From positions 13,982,600-14,046,599 of the forward strand of contig NC_092363.1 of assembly GCF_030848805.1 (NCBI RefSeq): a stretch of DNA of 64,000 nucleotides, in the 5' to 3' direction. A model generated the notes under the pieces. The model was not told where the DNA came from and did not search any database. It saw nothing but the letters and a program-made list of their open reading frames with translations. The stretch is from Temnothorax longispinosus (taxonomy: Eukaryota; Arthropoda; Insecta; Hymenoptera; Formicidae). Each line of letters opens with the position of its first letter. The stretch's first letter is position 1. The position numbers and the translations under genes are program-made. Shown one piece after another: positions 33,478-44,201 of this stretch.

Positions 33478-35098
33478 GGCCTATTATGCCATTTACAACT
33501 TTAACATGGTATCTGATTGATGTATTATATTCAATAGAACAAATTAATAATTCAAGATGTGTAATTGGTAATGCGAATACGTATTTAAAAATAATGTTTT
33601 GGGATGAAAATTTCAAGGATTACAATTAAAACTTTTATGTGTATAACAATTAAAACTATTATGCTTTCTTTACTTTTACAATTCTATTCTTTGCTTTAAC
33701 AAAGATTATAATTTTAAAATATTTAACTGAATAAAGTTGTAAATAACATGTGATCTAATAAGAAGAAGTGAAATATATATCCATAAAATATTATTTTTTT
33801 ACTTGTCCCGACACCGTGATATTTTAAATATTAATTATAAACAAATGGAATAAACAATAATTATCTTTCTGAGAATCTTTTTTATAAAATACACAAAATT
33901 TAAAAATTTTTAAGAAATCGGATATTTACCTAAATTTTTGTTGAATGAGCAAATTAGTAATTAGTTGCAAAAAATTACCAATTACGTAAAAAATAATAAT
34001 ATTTAGGTAATAGTTAAGTACGCATTACTCACAAAATTGGTAATTTGTCAGAGAAAAATTTCTAGTTGGGCGAAAATTAGTATTTAGATGGAAATAAATT
34101 AATCAATTTTTTTTGCAAATTGGTAATTGGTAGAAATAAATTCTTTATTATTAAAATAATTAATAGTTTTTTAAAAATATAAATTACTTTTGTCTTTTGA
34201 TTTTAAAAGTTGATAATTAGTTTAATATAAATAATTTAATTATTGCATTAAAAAGATGGTTAAAAATAATAATGTTAACCATTACAAAAATATTTCACCG
34301 CTTTTACACCTCATATAGATTTTGTGTCCGTTTCTTGCACTCTCAAGCACGCGCAGTCTACTGCGAAAGAACATGATGAGTATACGCGAGTATGCGTACG
34401 AGTATTTTTTAGTAGATTGTCCATTTTTAATACTCGTTTTTCAATCGATGAGTGACAACACGTTAATACGTTTTTTTTTTACTCACAAGGATGAGGACAA
34501 AGTAGGTTGTCCGTTTTCAACACTCTTTTTTATTTTCAGTTGATGAGTGACAATACGTTAGTACGTTTTTTTTTTACTCACAAGAAAATATCCGCGGATT
34601 TCGCCCGATTTTAATCCTTATGGTACATACATGGGGATTTCGAGTCGGCTAGATTTCAAAATTTCTTATAAATTCTGAAAGACTCTTACTCCTCATCTCC
34701 TCCTTATCTCTAAATTTAAGTACATTTATTCTACAAACTTGACACTTTTTCAAAGTGTACCGTAAGGGTTAAATGTTTTAGTACTTGCTATATTCATCCT
34801 TCACCAATAGATGAGTGGTACGATGTAATATTCAAATATTCGCGAGAAATTTGCATTGAACGTTAAAAGTGCAATATCCCGTGTAGAAATTTGTTAGGGA
34901 TGGCCTTACATACACAAGGCCCCGATCATTAGTTGTTGGGGTTTCCTTAAGAAAGGTTTTTTTATTTTTATCTAATAAGGCCCTTATTGTAAGGATTTGA
35001 TAAGAATGTTTGAACTTGAAATATATTTACAAACACAAAATTTCGTAATAACCCGGCATTGGTTTCTGACATTCACCCGACATTAAGAAATATTATTC
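33478..35098. other. AT-rich stretch with short repeats
   Basis: A/T-rich with repeated TTGGTAATT/AATTACCAA words around 33900-34130, suggesting an old element. No ORF of note. A two-unit tandem at 34412-34585 is listed separately. Confidence 0.4.
34412..34585. repeat. Two-unit tandem of about 93 bp
   Basis: TAGATTGTCC..GATGAGTGACAACACG..ACTCACAAG is followed by TAGGTTGTCC..GATGAGTGACAATACG..ACTCACAAG. The units are diverged and non-coding. Confidence 0.55.
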
Positions 35099-35382
35099 AA
35101 AATTTTATTACTCTTCTTAAACTGAATTTGTTTCTTGAGATAATTTTTGAAAAATTATATATTTGCGCTGGTTATGACATGTGTGGATTATATAAAACAC
35201 TTTTATCAAATTAAAAAGTAGTCTACCACGTAAGGCAGTTGGCTCACGATCCAGAGGTCCCGAGTTCAAATCCCACCAAGGTAAGTGTGTTTTATATGTG
35301 TTTTTAAATACGAGAAAATATTTATAATCATAGACTGCATATCTTAAGAAACAAATTTAGTTGAAAATAGTAATAAAATTTC
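35099..35382. mobile_element. MITE with tRNA-like core, copy 2
   Basis: Nearly identical to 9537-9811 over about 275 bp, including the B-box-like GTTCAAATC at 35264-35272. Here the inverted ends are longer, beginning AAATTTTATTACT on both strands, for about 42-bp arms. The shared core and short indel differences show a mobile family. Confidence 0.65.
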
Positions 35383-35781
35383 AAAATAAATGATTTTTTT
35401 TCATGTCGGGTGAATCAGTCGGAAATCAGTGTCGGCTCGATACTGGCACGTAGCATTGGACCAATGTCGCACACAGGACGTATTTACCACTCAAAAATAC
35501 TCTTAAGAATACGTTATTACCACTCGGATATACTCGTACGCAATCCGCTTTAACCACTCGTTTTTAAGCAAAACCCTGACCCTTTTGCACCCAAAAAACG
35601 GGTGGTGCTCATTGAACCAAATGCACGTTTTTACTATTCAAACTGACCGTTCTCGCGGGCCAAAAACGGTCCAAAAACGGTGAAAAATTTTTATTAAGGA
35701 ATGTTGAATGTATATATATATATATGTATAAACAACTTTATATTTTTTACAAGTATACATACATATATGTGTATTTATATC
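35383..35781. other. Intergenic, nothing recognised
   Basis: Contains ACCACTC/GAGTGG-type words and a short TA run near 35715. No gene. Confidence 0.4.
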
Positions 35782-37544
35782 TGTTGTGACGTTGCACCGT
35801 GTGCACGTCACAGTCTTGGCCACTCGAACCTTAATATTGCGCGCGTACTGCCTAGTGACTAGTTGATAGTTTTCAGGAAGAAGCGGCCGGAAGGCCAAGT
35901 TGAAGCCGCGGGAGTGATGCCGGCACTGTTGGGTCGATCGCGAGCGTGGACGGACGTCCGGCGAGGACCTCTCCGTTGCGCCGAGAATAAGCGAGGGCGG
36001 CGGCCCTAGGAGTTGTATTAAGAAGGAAAAAAGGACGATGTAAACGACCAGCAATCCCGGACAATCAGGTATCGGGGAACAGCGGGGCGGATTACCGGGC
36101 GAGTACCGTTCCGCGTTAGTTTTGAGAGAGACGCGTAGGTTTGTTTGAGAGTTTCCGTATATACCTACGCGCCATTGCCGTGAATCCCTTGCCGGGATTA
36201 TCGCCTTTTCGTTTCGTTTCTACGGGTAAGACATGGCCCGCCCGCTGACTCTTTGTAAGAACAGTAAAGGGCGTCCGTTTCTTCCCGACTCGACCGGTGT
36301 GGTATGAGATTTTGCGTGTAATCCAGTAACGACAAACGACCGCGTGGCACCGGCCCCGCGTCACGATGGTGGTGCGTGTTGCGTGATAAAACCTCGCGGA
36401 TCGGCTCAACAGTCCGTTAGAGTAAAAGTATTCCGTATTCCGTATTAGTTTTGCGTCTATCGATTTGCGTACCGTATAAGATATCGGCGTTCCCGTTTGT
36501 GTTAGTTTTGAGTATTTTGTGATCAGAGTCGTGCGTGCTTTCCACGCGTACGGTCATTCTGGGGCGTGCCGGCTTCCTGATACGTTAATTATCGCGCCCG
36601 ATACGAAAAGTGTGAGGCGTCGGGGTAACGGATCTGGAGTGAGCCTTTCCGGATAATGTGACCGAAAAACGGCCGCAATTACCGTTCAGAGAGTTGGAGT
36701 ATCAAGTACTCTGGCTGAAAGTATTGCGCGCCCCGGGGTGAGTCGGGCGTGAGTAACACGTGCTTGCGGCTTGAACCGTACAGGGAGGCTTCGCGTTCCT
36801 CGCGCGCCCGGTATTTGGCGTACGTATTTAGCGACCTTGGTCATTTTTCGAGTATCGTTCATTCTGCGAGAAACATTTATTTTGCGCGTATCGATCTTTT
36901 CGCGAGAAATATTCCGTTTCCGGGCATTGTTCATTGTGCGACCTATATTCCGTCTCCGAGTTTTCCATTTCGCGCGTATCGTCATTTCGGGGATATTAAT
37001 CTGCGGCGTATGGTAATTGCGAATCTTCTGGCCTTACGTGTATTAATGTTCCGGCGAATAATATTTATTCGAGCCACCTTGAGCGGACCCGCGTTGAAGG
37101 AGCGCGTGATCAAAACGCGACTCCCGCGGAATAAATATTGTCCCGCCTTCCGCGTCGCTAGCCCTAACGCGTAAACAGGCTGAAGATTCTCGAGGCGTAT
37201 AACCCCCGAGCCTTGAACTTGTAGCAATTGTCTAGCTATACAATATATTATCGCTTTTCTTAGTCTATCGCCTTTGAATTATTTTACGTGTGTCTCGTCC
37301 TCGCCTATAACCACTGTCAACGTCTCGTAAAGTTGTGCGGTCCTTGAACCCCGACCCTCTACCGCTGATTGAGCAGCCGTCGCGAGCTACACGAGTACAA
37401 GTATCCGATTTGGAGTCTTTGGAGTTGAGAGTATTTGGAGCTAAACAAGTCTTGAGAGGATTTCGAGTTTGTTGGAGCATTTAGAAAAGTTATAGTGGGT
37501 TTTCGCGTATTTAGAGTAAAAAAGGTGGTGTGGCCTTCTCCACA
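35782..37544 (+). repeat. Candidate long LTR (about 1.76 kb)
   Basis: GC-rich and non-coding, from TGTTGTGACG to TTCTCCACA, followed two bases later by a Lys-type primer site. Long LTRs with this primer occur in some Gypsy lineages. The left boundary is inferred from the TGT/ACA ends only, and no internal coding region or second LTR follows. Confidence 0.4.
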
Positions 37545-37546
37545 CC

Positions 37547-37557
37547 TGGCGCCCAAC
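37547..37557 (+). other. Candidate Lys-tRNA primer-binding site
   Basis: TGGCGCCCAAC matches the complement of the 3' end of tRNA-Lys (CCA included). The match then breaks down (ATTTTT instead of GTGGGG), consistent with decay. Confidence 0.45.
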
Positions 37558-37559
37558 AT

Positions 37560-38460
37560 TTTTGGAGGTTGTATTTGGCTCTGCTACTCGCTCAACATGA
37601 TTGTGACGCGGTATATCGGTGCGGTCGCGCATAACGGCCTCGCGGCCGTAGAAAATTGCGTCGCACTGTATAACATGGAGAATCGCAATAATAACATAAA
37701 AATAATAATAGTTTAATATTTATAATATTAAACTATTGTCTCCTATTTTTGAAATTAAATAAATACGTATCTATTAATTAAATACATATTTATTAATCAT
37801 GTATTTAATTAATTTCAAAAATATGGCCGGACATTGTTTTATATTACAACTATTATTATATTTAATATTGCCATTTTCTACATCATACAAATATAAATAC
37901 ACATGTAGGTACATGTGTATATTTGTAAAAAATAAAAAGTTGTTTATACATATATGTATATGGACTTTGTTAGTGGAGCGTGTGTGTTGTGCATGCGTGT
38001 GAGAGTTGTGGCCAAGTTTGGCGAGAGTTTAGAGGGAAATGAGAGGTGAGGTAGGCGCTAAACCGATAGAAGGGTAGGAAGAAGAACTTTATTATTTAGG
38101 ATAGGATAATAGATGTAGTAGGGAAATATTAAACAGTGAAGGAAAAGAGCGCTAAATGTTTTAGAGAAAGGGAGAGGTTAGGTGAGAGAAGGCGGGAGAA
38201 TAACGTTGTGCGTTCCAAAAGGGAGCGAGATTTGTGTTCTGCATAGAGTAGGTAGCGACATTAGACGGAACAGTCTAGGCATATAGGCAACGGTTAAGGA
38301 AATTGACTAGAAGGAGAGTGAGAAGGTAGTAAAAAGGAATAAAGATGTGAATTTTGCTACAAATTTGGATAATAAGTAGTGAGAAAACGGATAAAGAAAT
38401 TTTTGCCACACTAAAAGAAGAAAAAAGAGGGAAAAGAAGACTTACACAAAAGAGGAGTTG
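37560..38460. other. Intergenic and LINE 5' untranslated sequence
   Basis: The first part is short AT-rich DNA with inverted TAATATT words. From about 37990 the strand becomes purine-rich like the following LINE ORF1 and is probably its 5' UTR. No independent gene. Confidence 0.4.
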
Positions 38461-38606
38461 AGAATGAGAGAAAGATTGAGCTCAATCAGCATATTGGAGT
38501 ATGTGAAAAGTGAAAATAGTATGGCATGTGAGTTTGCGAAAGCTAAGAGGAAAAGAGAGGAAAAGGAAAACTTGCGGAGGAAATTTTCAAGAGAGGTAAC
38601 AAGACT

Positions 38607-39392
38607 GTGAGAACGTCACCAGGAATAGACAAATCAAAGGAAGGAGTCGGTGCTGCGGGTAAGAAGAGAGAAGAAAAAGGAGATTTGTCAGTAACAAAGA
38701 AGGATGAAGAGGATGGTGCGTTGTTGGCAATCCTGAGAGAAATTAGAGACGAGATGAGGGACTTGTTGAGGAACGAGATGAGAGAGAGGATGAGCGTCTT
38801 GGAAAAGAGATGGAGAAAAAAAGAAGAAAGGATAGAGGAAAGGATGGATAAAATAAAAGGGAGACTATCAAAGATTGAACGACGGAGTGAAAACATAACG
38901 AAAGAGGCGACCGGCGGCAAAATGGACGAGTTTGTGGGAAAGGTGGCGGAGATGTTTAGGAAGAGAGAAAGAAATATGAAGGAAAAGAAAAATAATCTAG
39001 CGATTAGAGGATTACATAAAGAGGAAAACAAGAGCTTAATAGACACAGCGGAGACGTTTCTTGAGAAAGAGTTGTGTGCAAAAGCGGGAGTAAAGAAGAT
39101 GCGGTCGACAGGCAAAGAAAAAAGAGAGATGATAATAGTTGAAATGGACTGCTGGGAATCAAAGGATAATATCATTAAGGAGAAGAAGAAGCTGGGAAGT
39201 AGGAAAATTTTTATTGATCACGACCTGACCTTTGAGGACAGACAAGTGCAAAGACGGATAAAAGAAGGGGCATGGAAAGAGAAAACAGACGGAAAATGGG
39301 TGAAAATTGGTTATAGGAAGCTAGAGGTACAAGGTAGAAAGTATGTATGGAGCGAGGAAGAAAATAAGCTAATAGAAAAGAAAAATTTCTAG
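38607..39392 (+). CDS. LINE A ORF1 RNA-binding protein, open
   Basis: An open frame of 261 residues. Residues about 30-120 are Lys/Glu/Arg-rich heptad-like sequence (coiled coil). Then comes a folded region with KNNLAIRGLHKEENKS, EMIIVEMDCWESKDNI and KIFIDHDLTFEDRQVQ, resembling the RRM-plus-C-terminal domain of L1-type ORF1 proteins, which trimerise and coat element RNA. An upstream frame from 38464 (MRERLSSISILEYVKSE) ends in TGA at 38610 and may be the original N-terminus separated by a frameshift. The first in-frame start codon in the open frame is not ATG, so the true start is uncertain. Confidence 0.6.
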   Translation: MRTSPGIDKSKEGVGAAGKKREEKGDLSVTKKDEEDGALLAILREIRDEMRDLLRNEMRERMSVLEKRWRKKEERIEERMDKIKGRLSKIERRSENITKEATGGKMDEFVGKVAEMFRKRERNMKEKKNNLAIRGLHKEENKSLIDTAETFLEKELCAKAGVKKMRSTGKEKREMIIVEMDCWESKDNIIKEKKKLGSRKIFIDHDLTFEDRQVQRRIKEGAWKEKTDGKWVKIGYRKLEVQGRKYVWSEEENKLIEKKNF

Positions 39393-39480
39393 ATGGCTGC
39401 CAAGTTTGGAGATGAGAACCAGCAAGTTGTGGTATTCAAGATGACAATAGGCAAACAACACGAATGGAGGTCGGAAAAGT

Positions 39481-39835
39481 GTGAAGCAGCTGAAGAATGA
39501 AAATAGGCAAAAGATTTTTTTTGGGAATGTAGCGGGTATCGAGAGACGGGACAAAGATTTTTGGAATTACATAGTAGGTTTTGATTATATTGGATTATGT
39601 GAAACATGGTTAGAGGATAAGGGTTGGGATAGAATTAAGGATAGACTGCCGGAAACGCACAGCTGGAAAAACATTAACGCTGTAAGGGAAAGGAGGAAGG
39701 GTAGGGCGAAGGGAGGTTTACTAATAGGTATTGGTAAATCTACTAATAGATGTTGGAAAAGATTGGGGGTCAAAAGTGGAGAAAAATGAAAGTGTATATG
39801 AAATAGAGGTAGAAAAGACTGAAAAATGTAATAAA
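39481..39835 (+). pseudogene. LINE A endonuclease, N-terminal part
   Basis: IFFGNVAGIERRDKDFW and LCETWLEDKGWDRIKD: the NVAG strand and the ETW glutamate are apurinic-endonuclease-like motifs that nick target DNA. The frame is lost around 39790 and the domain is interrupted by foreign sequence soon after. Confidence 0.65.
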
Positions 39836-40800
39836 ATTTGAAATTGATCGATATCCTCCAAATTTGCAAAAGTTGAAAGCATAAACGAACCTTTCTATAA
39901 AAATTCAAAATTTTATTAAAAAAGAACCGCTTTACTGATTATTGCCAAATTCAACCCCAACCTTTCTTACATGATACTCTATCGATTAAAAAAAAAATGC
40001 ACTCTGATATCTAAAAATTACGAAAGTTGGAGCATTAACAAACAACAGAGCAAAAATACAAAATTAATAACGATTCTATAAATCTTTGGTATACGTTAAT
40101 AATACGACATGATCTTTTTAATCATGAAACTTGGAAACTAACGGAAAAAGATTCGTATCCTAAATGCCAATAATTTTTCAGTCAATAATCAGTTTGTGTC
40201 GCGTCAAACACTGCATGACTGTTTGCGCTGGGTATTTTAGTATTATCGTTATGCATATTGAGATTTTTGCACCTTGGACGTAACCTTAACAGAAGGTCTT
40301 TAGTAGTTGTAATTTATTATTTGGTTTAAGCGGTTCGCTCATTGGGGGGGGCTTCGCCCGCCCCAACCCCCCCACTGGGGGGGGCTTCGCCCCCCCCAGA
40401 CCCCCCCAAGGCTGCGCGGACAGAGTTTGTGCGGACAGGGGCTGGGTGACTGGGGGGGGCTTCGCCCCCCCCAGACTCCCCCCGAGGCTGCGCGGACAGA
40501 GTTTGTGCGGACAGGAGCTGAGTTACTGGGGGGGGCTTCGCCCCCCCCAGACCCCCTCCGAGGCTGCGTGGACAGGGGCTGTGCGGACAGGAGCTGGGTT
40601 ACTGGGGGGGGGCTTCGCCCCCCCCGACCCCCCCCAAGGCTGCGCGAACAGGGGCTGTGCGGACAGGAGCTTAGTTACTGGGGGGGTTCGCCCACCCCAG
40701 ACCCCCCCCCCCCCGAGGCCGTGCGGACAGACAGAAAACAATGCGAAATACAAGTGTCATTTTGTCTTTGTTACTTGGTAAAAGCGACGCATTTGCGCCG
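39836..40800. other. Insertion within LINE A endonuclease
   Basis: AT-rich, non-coding DNA followed by the second GC hairpin minisatellite separates the two halves of the endonuclease. I could not identify inverted ends or a target duplication; limits are set by where LINE coding resumes (TEWRIATVYSRD). Confidence 0.45.
40315..40735. repeat. GC-rich hairpin minisatellite, locus 2
   Basis: Starts with the same GGTTTAAGCGGTTCGCTCAT as locus 1. Units of about 75-79 bp begin near 40408, 40484, 40560, 40636 and 40715, each with G8-CTTCG-C8-type hairpins and GTGCGGACAGG motifs. Unit count and sequence differ slightly from 11018-11360. Confidence 0.75.
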
Positions 40801-41290
40801 TATTGATTCATCAAAAAACACAGAGTGGAGAATCGCAACAGTATACAGCAGAGACATCAAAGAAACAATAGGAGACTTGCGGCAGATAATTCACAGTCCA
40901 CAGAACAGAAGAATATTGATAGGTGCGTGTGGCAACTCGATAATACATTATGGGATAGTTGATGCAGAAGCTAAAAAAGACATGGTGGATTTAACGGTGG
41001 AGGAGAGAATTCAATCAGACCACCTGCCGATTAGAATACACATTTATTCCACAGAAAATGGTGCGAATCCAGACGTCAAACAACAAAAGACAAGCGTAGA
41101 AAGAAGAATATGGACAGAAGAGGGCATGAGATACTTTATAGAAACAACAAAAGAAATAACCTACACGGCACAGGTAATAGGCGAGATGGTACGAGAGTTG
41201 ATGGGACAACTAAGCAAAGCAGTAAGTAAGAAAACAAGGACGGCATTAAAGCAATGGAGGAAGGGAGAAGGGAGAAGATGGCAAAAATAA
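40800..41290 (+). pseudogene. LINE A endonuclease, C-terminal part
   Basis: TEWRIATVYSRDIKETIG, GACGNSIIHYGIVD and SDHLPIRIHI: the SDHLP motif holds the catalytic aspartate/histidine pair of the endonuclease fold. The expected GDFN-type motif is degraded (IGACGNS). An ORF begun inside the minisatellite reads through into it, an accident of the insertion. Confidence 0.6.
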
Positions 41291-41329
41291 CTACGAGAAA
41301 AAGAAGAATGAAAACGAGTCAACTGCAGC

Positions 41330-42290
41330 GGAAATACAAAGACAGATGGCTAAAAACTAAAGGACAAGAAAGCCCCAGGAAAAGATGGACTCGAAAATGA
41401 AATATGGAAGCAGGAAGGTAATACAAAGGTTAAAAGAAATTATAAACAGGGTATGGAAAGGAGAGGGGCTGCTGGAAAGATGGAAAGAAAAAGTGATTGC
41501 CCCAATCTTCAAAAAAGGAAATGAGAAAAATTTAAAAAATTATAGAGGAATAACGTTGTTCAACTCGGCGTACAAGATATACGCAATGGTACTCGAAGAA
41601 AGACCGAAAGCCAAAGTAAAAGACAAACACATCATCTCAGAAATGCAACCAGAATTTAGACGAGGTAGAGAAGCACGATAGATGACGATTTTTTTTTTGA
41701 ATTACATCAACAACAGAGAATTAGTCAACAAGGGAGGAAAAATCTAGGCCTTTTTTGCAGATTTAGGCACCACATTTGACAAGGTGGACAAAGAAGAACT
41801 GAATAAGATAATGGAGAGAACAGGTGAGATTTATCAGGGAATGAGAAACGTCGTCAGAATAAACAATCATACAACGAGCAAATTTTGAACAACCAAAGGA
41901 GTAAAGCGAGGATGCCCTACGAGTCCAACGCTCTTTATGTTTTATATAGTGGATCTGGAAGTAGATTCCGAAAGTATTTAGAAAAGAAAAAATTGATACT
42001 TGACGCTAAAATATCCAAATTTATAATCTTCAAAAAAAAAGGAGTAGGAAAAAGAAGGAAGAATGGAGATGTAACGGAGACAGACTGGAAAAAGTCAAGG
42101 AATTTAAATATCTAGGGTTTTACTTTTAAAAAATCAAAGGACTGGAAACACATGTAAAAGAAACAGTGAAGAAGGCAGTGATTGCAATGGCACAAGTATA
42201 GAGTATTGAACAGAGAAATTCAGAAAGAGTGTAGACAGAAGAATGAAAATGTTTAAGAGTTTAGTGGAAAGCATCTTTTTATATGCAGCG
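41330..42290 (+). pseudogene. LINE A reverse transcriptase remnant
   Basis: WKEKVIAPIFKKGNEKNLK, NYRGITLFNSAYKIYA, then in other frames ADLGTTFDKVDKEEL (palm motif A region) and RGCPTSPTLFMFYIVDLE. The YADD box is not clearly visible. Multiple frameshifts and a stop in IYAM..EE to RR. The RT would prime from nicked target DNA in an active copy. Confidence 0.65.
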
Positions 42291-43050
42291 GAAATATGAA
42301 CAAAATCAGGATAGAAATCGGAAAAAGAGCAAAGTACAAAGAGAAGACAAAAAAAAGGCAGACAAACAAAGTAATCGCAGAGTGCTGGAAAGAGATACAA
42401 AACAAACAAAAAGGGAAGAAAACAAAATGGGAAAAAAAAACAGGAACCAATATTATAGTCAAGTTGGCTGTAGCACAAGGAAAACAGAAAATGAAAGCTC
42501 TAAAAGAACAAAGGACATGGAAGAACTAGTAATGACGAACCGGAAAGGACAAAAAACAAAGCAAGAGAAAAGGATAGAGGAGAAAAGGTACTGCGTCAAG
42601 TACAAAGAGCTGCAAACAAATCACATCCCAAGGTATCTACAAAAAAAATACAAAGAAAGAGACCAGAGAATGATTGCATGGTATAGATGCGAAAGTGAGG
42701 AGGAAGGAAGCAAGTATTGGAGAAAAGAAGAAGAAAGAAAATGTAGAATATGTGACGAGAAAATGGAAACGCTAGAGCATTTGATGTTTGACTGCGTGGA
42801 GCCTCTAAGAGATTACAAAAATATCTTGGACATTTTGAAAGATACAGGAAAAGGAACAGATTGGATGAGGAAAGTGACCAAACACAGGAAAGACCTAAGA
42901 AACGTACAAATACAAAATGAAACTGATGGCAAAGAAATGTCATATAAAATGTATTGTAAAAAAAAAAATCGCATCTTAAAAACATGTAGCACTCTTTTTC
43001 AAGACCGAAAAGCAACTGAAATAAACAAATTATATATATACAAAGATTGA
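42291..43050 (+). pseudogene. LINE A ORF2 C-terminal zinc region
   Basis: An open stretch ends with CRICDEKMETLEHLMFDC, a CX2C..HX4C site typical of ORF2 C-termini (nucleic-acid binding), followed by about 60 residues to a stop at 43048-43050. The upstream part is very Lys/Gln-rich. It is in frame only from about 42283. Confidence 0.65.
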
Positions 43051-43857
43051 ATTTTTAAAAATACAATATAATTATGTTAATTAAAGACCATATTACTATT
43101 GAAACAGAAAATTTATAGTAGGTGAGCCCAGAGTTGGGCGTTAATCGATTTTAATGTAATTGATTATTAATTTAATTAAAATAATGCAGTTACAATGTAA
43201 TTATAATTACACTGTAATTGTAATTACTTGTAATTGTAATTACTCATAATTATAATTTCACTGTAATTACATTGTAATTGTAATGTAATCGTAATTACTT
43301 ATAATTGTAATTACATGGCAATTACAATTAGAAGTAATCATGATTACATTTTAGTATGCGGAACAAAATTTAAACAAAATATATACGAAAACACTTAAAT
43401 CTTAATTTTAATATGTGCGTATAGCTACATTATTGTATATTTGGTATCTTTCGTTACCTTTTTTTTATTATTGTTATGATAGTCGCCTGCTACGAAAGCG
43501 TCGACATTACTTGCGCCGCGCGGAAATATATTGTTGTTTTGCTCTTTCTTGTCACCTTTCCATCACATTTAGCTCACGATCAGTTCGCTCTTTGCGTTTA
43601 CAGAAAACGGACAATCTCTTGATTATTTATTTTTCTGTTGTCGTAGTGTATCTCAGATTTGTTGAAACAAATCTTTTTGATATAATTGTAATTCCTATGG
43701 TGATAAATAATTAACAAGTAAGTATTTTCTTCACCACTAATAATTAACAGAAAGGCAATTAATTTCGAACGAGCTGACAATTTGTTGTAATGCTCAATTA
43801 TACATGTCGGTATAACGACGTTTTGACCCTTAGTTTGGGTTTTTATCAAGTATCTAA

Positions 43858-44000
43858 TGCCCGGTTTCTTCACCGTCGGATAACTTTATCCTTGGGATAA
43901 ACTCACTGCTCTTCATCTCTTTCTAACCTAATTCTTAGAAAGAGATGAAGAGTGAATTTAACCCAAGGATAAAGTTATCCAACAGTGAAGAAACCGGGCA
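43858..44000. mobile_element. 143-bp palindromic MITE, TAA-flanked
   Basis: TGCCCGGTTTCTTCAC arms pair over almost the whole length. TAA lies on both sides (43855-43857 and 44001-44003), the 3-bp pattern of PIF/Harbinger elements. It sits in the hAT between the left end and the transposase. Confidence 0.7.
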
Positions 44001-44201
44001 TAAATCATAGATTTAAAATGCAGCTGTACGAAATATTTTATTAGTCGTGATTTTTCCAGGAATTTAGATTTAAAAGGTGTTACTGTAATGTGTCATTACA
44101 GATAAACCAGTTCTCGGCAATGGTAACTTTGTCTTAAAGGCTACAGTACCGTATTGCGAATCGTCTTTGGGTGCATCACTCGACAAATAATTATTATTAA
44201 G

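Larger units (their letters stand above)
38000..43050 (+). mobile_element. LINE A: non-LTR retrotransposon, interrupted
   Basis: Order on the forward strand is ORF1 with coiled coil, AP endonuclease, an inserted 1-kb segment, the endonuclease C-terminus, RT and a C-terminal CCHC region. ORF2 is broken many times. The left limit is a guess from composition; the right limit is near the end of coding before the hAT flank. Clade not assigned. Confidence 0.75.

Noticed and set aside
36686..37227. Overlapping forward and reverse ORFs in GC-rich DNA
   Set aside because: Similar lengths on both strands inside the candidate LTR, with repetitive Arg/Ile/Phe content.
38543..39175. 210-codon reverse-strand ORF
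   Set aside because: Shadow of the purine-rich LINE A ORF1; Ser/Leu/Phe composition reflects the complementary strand.
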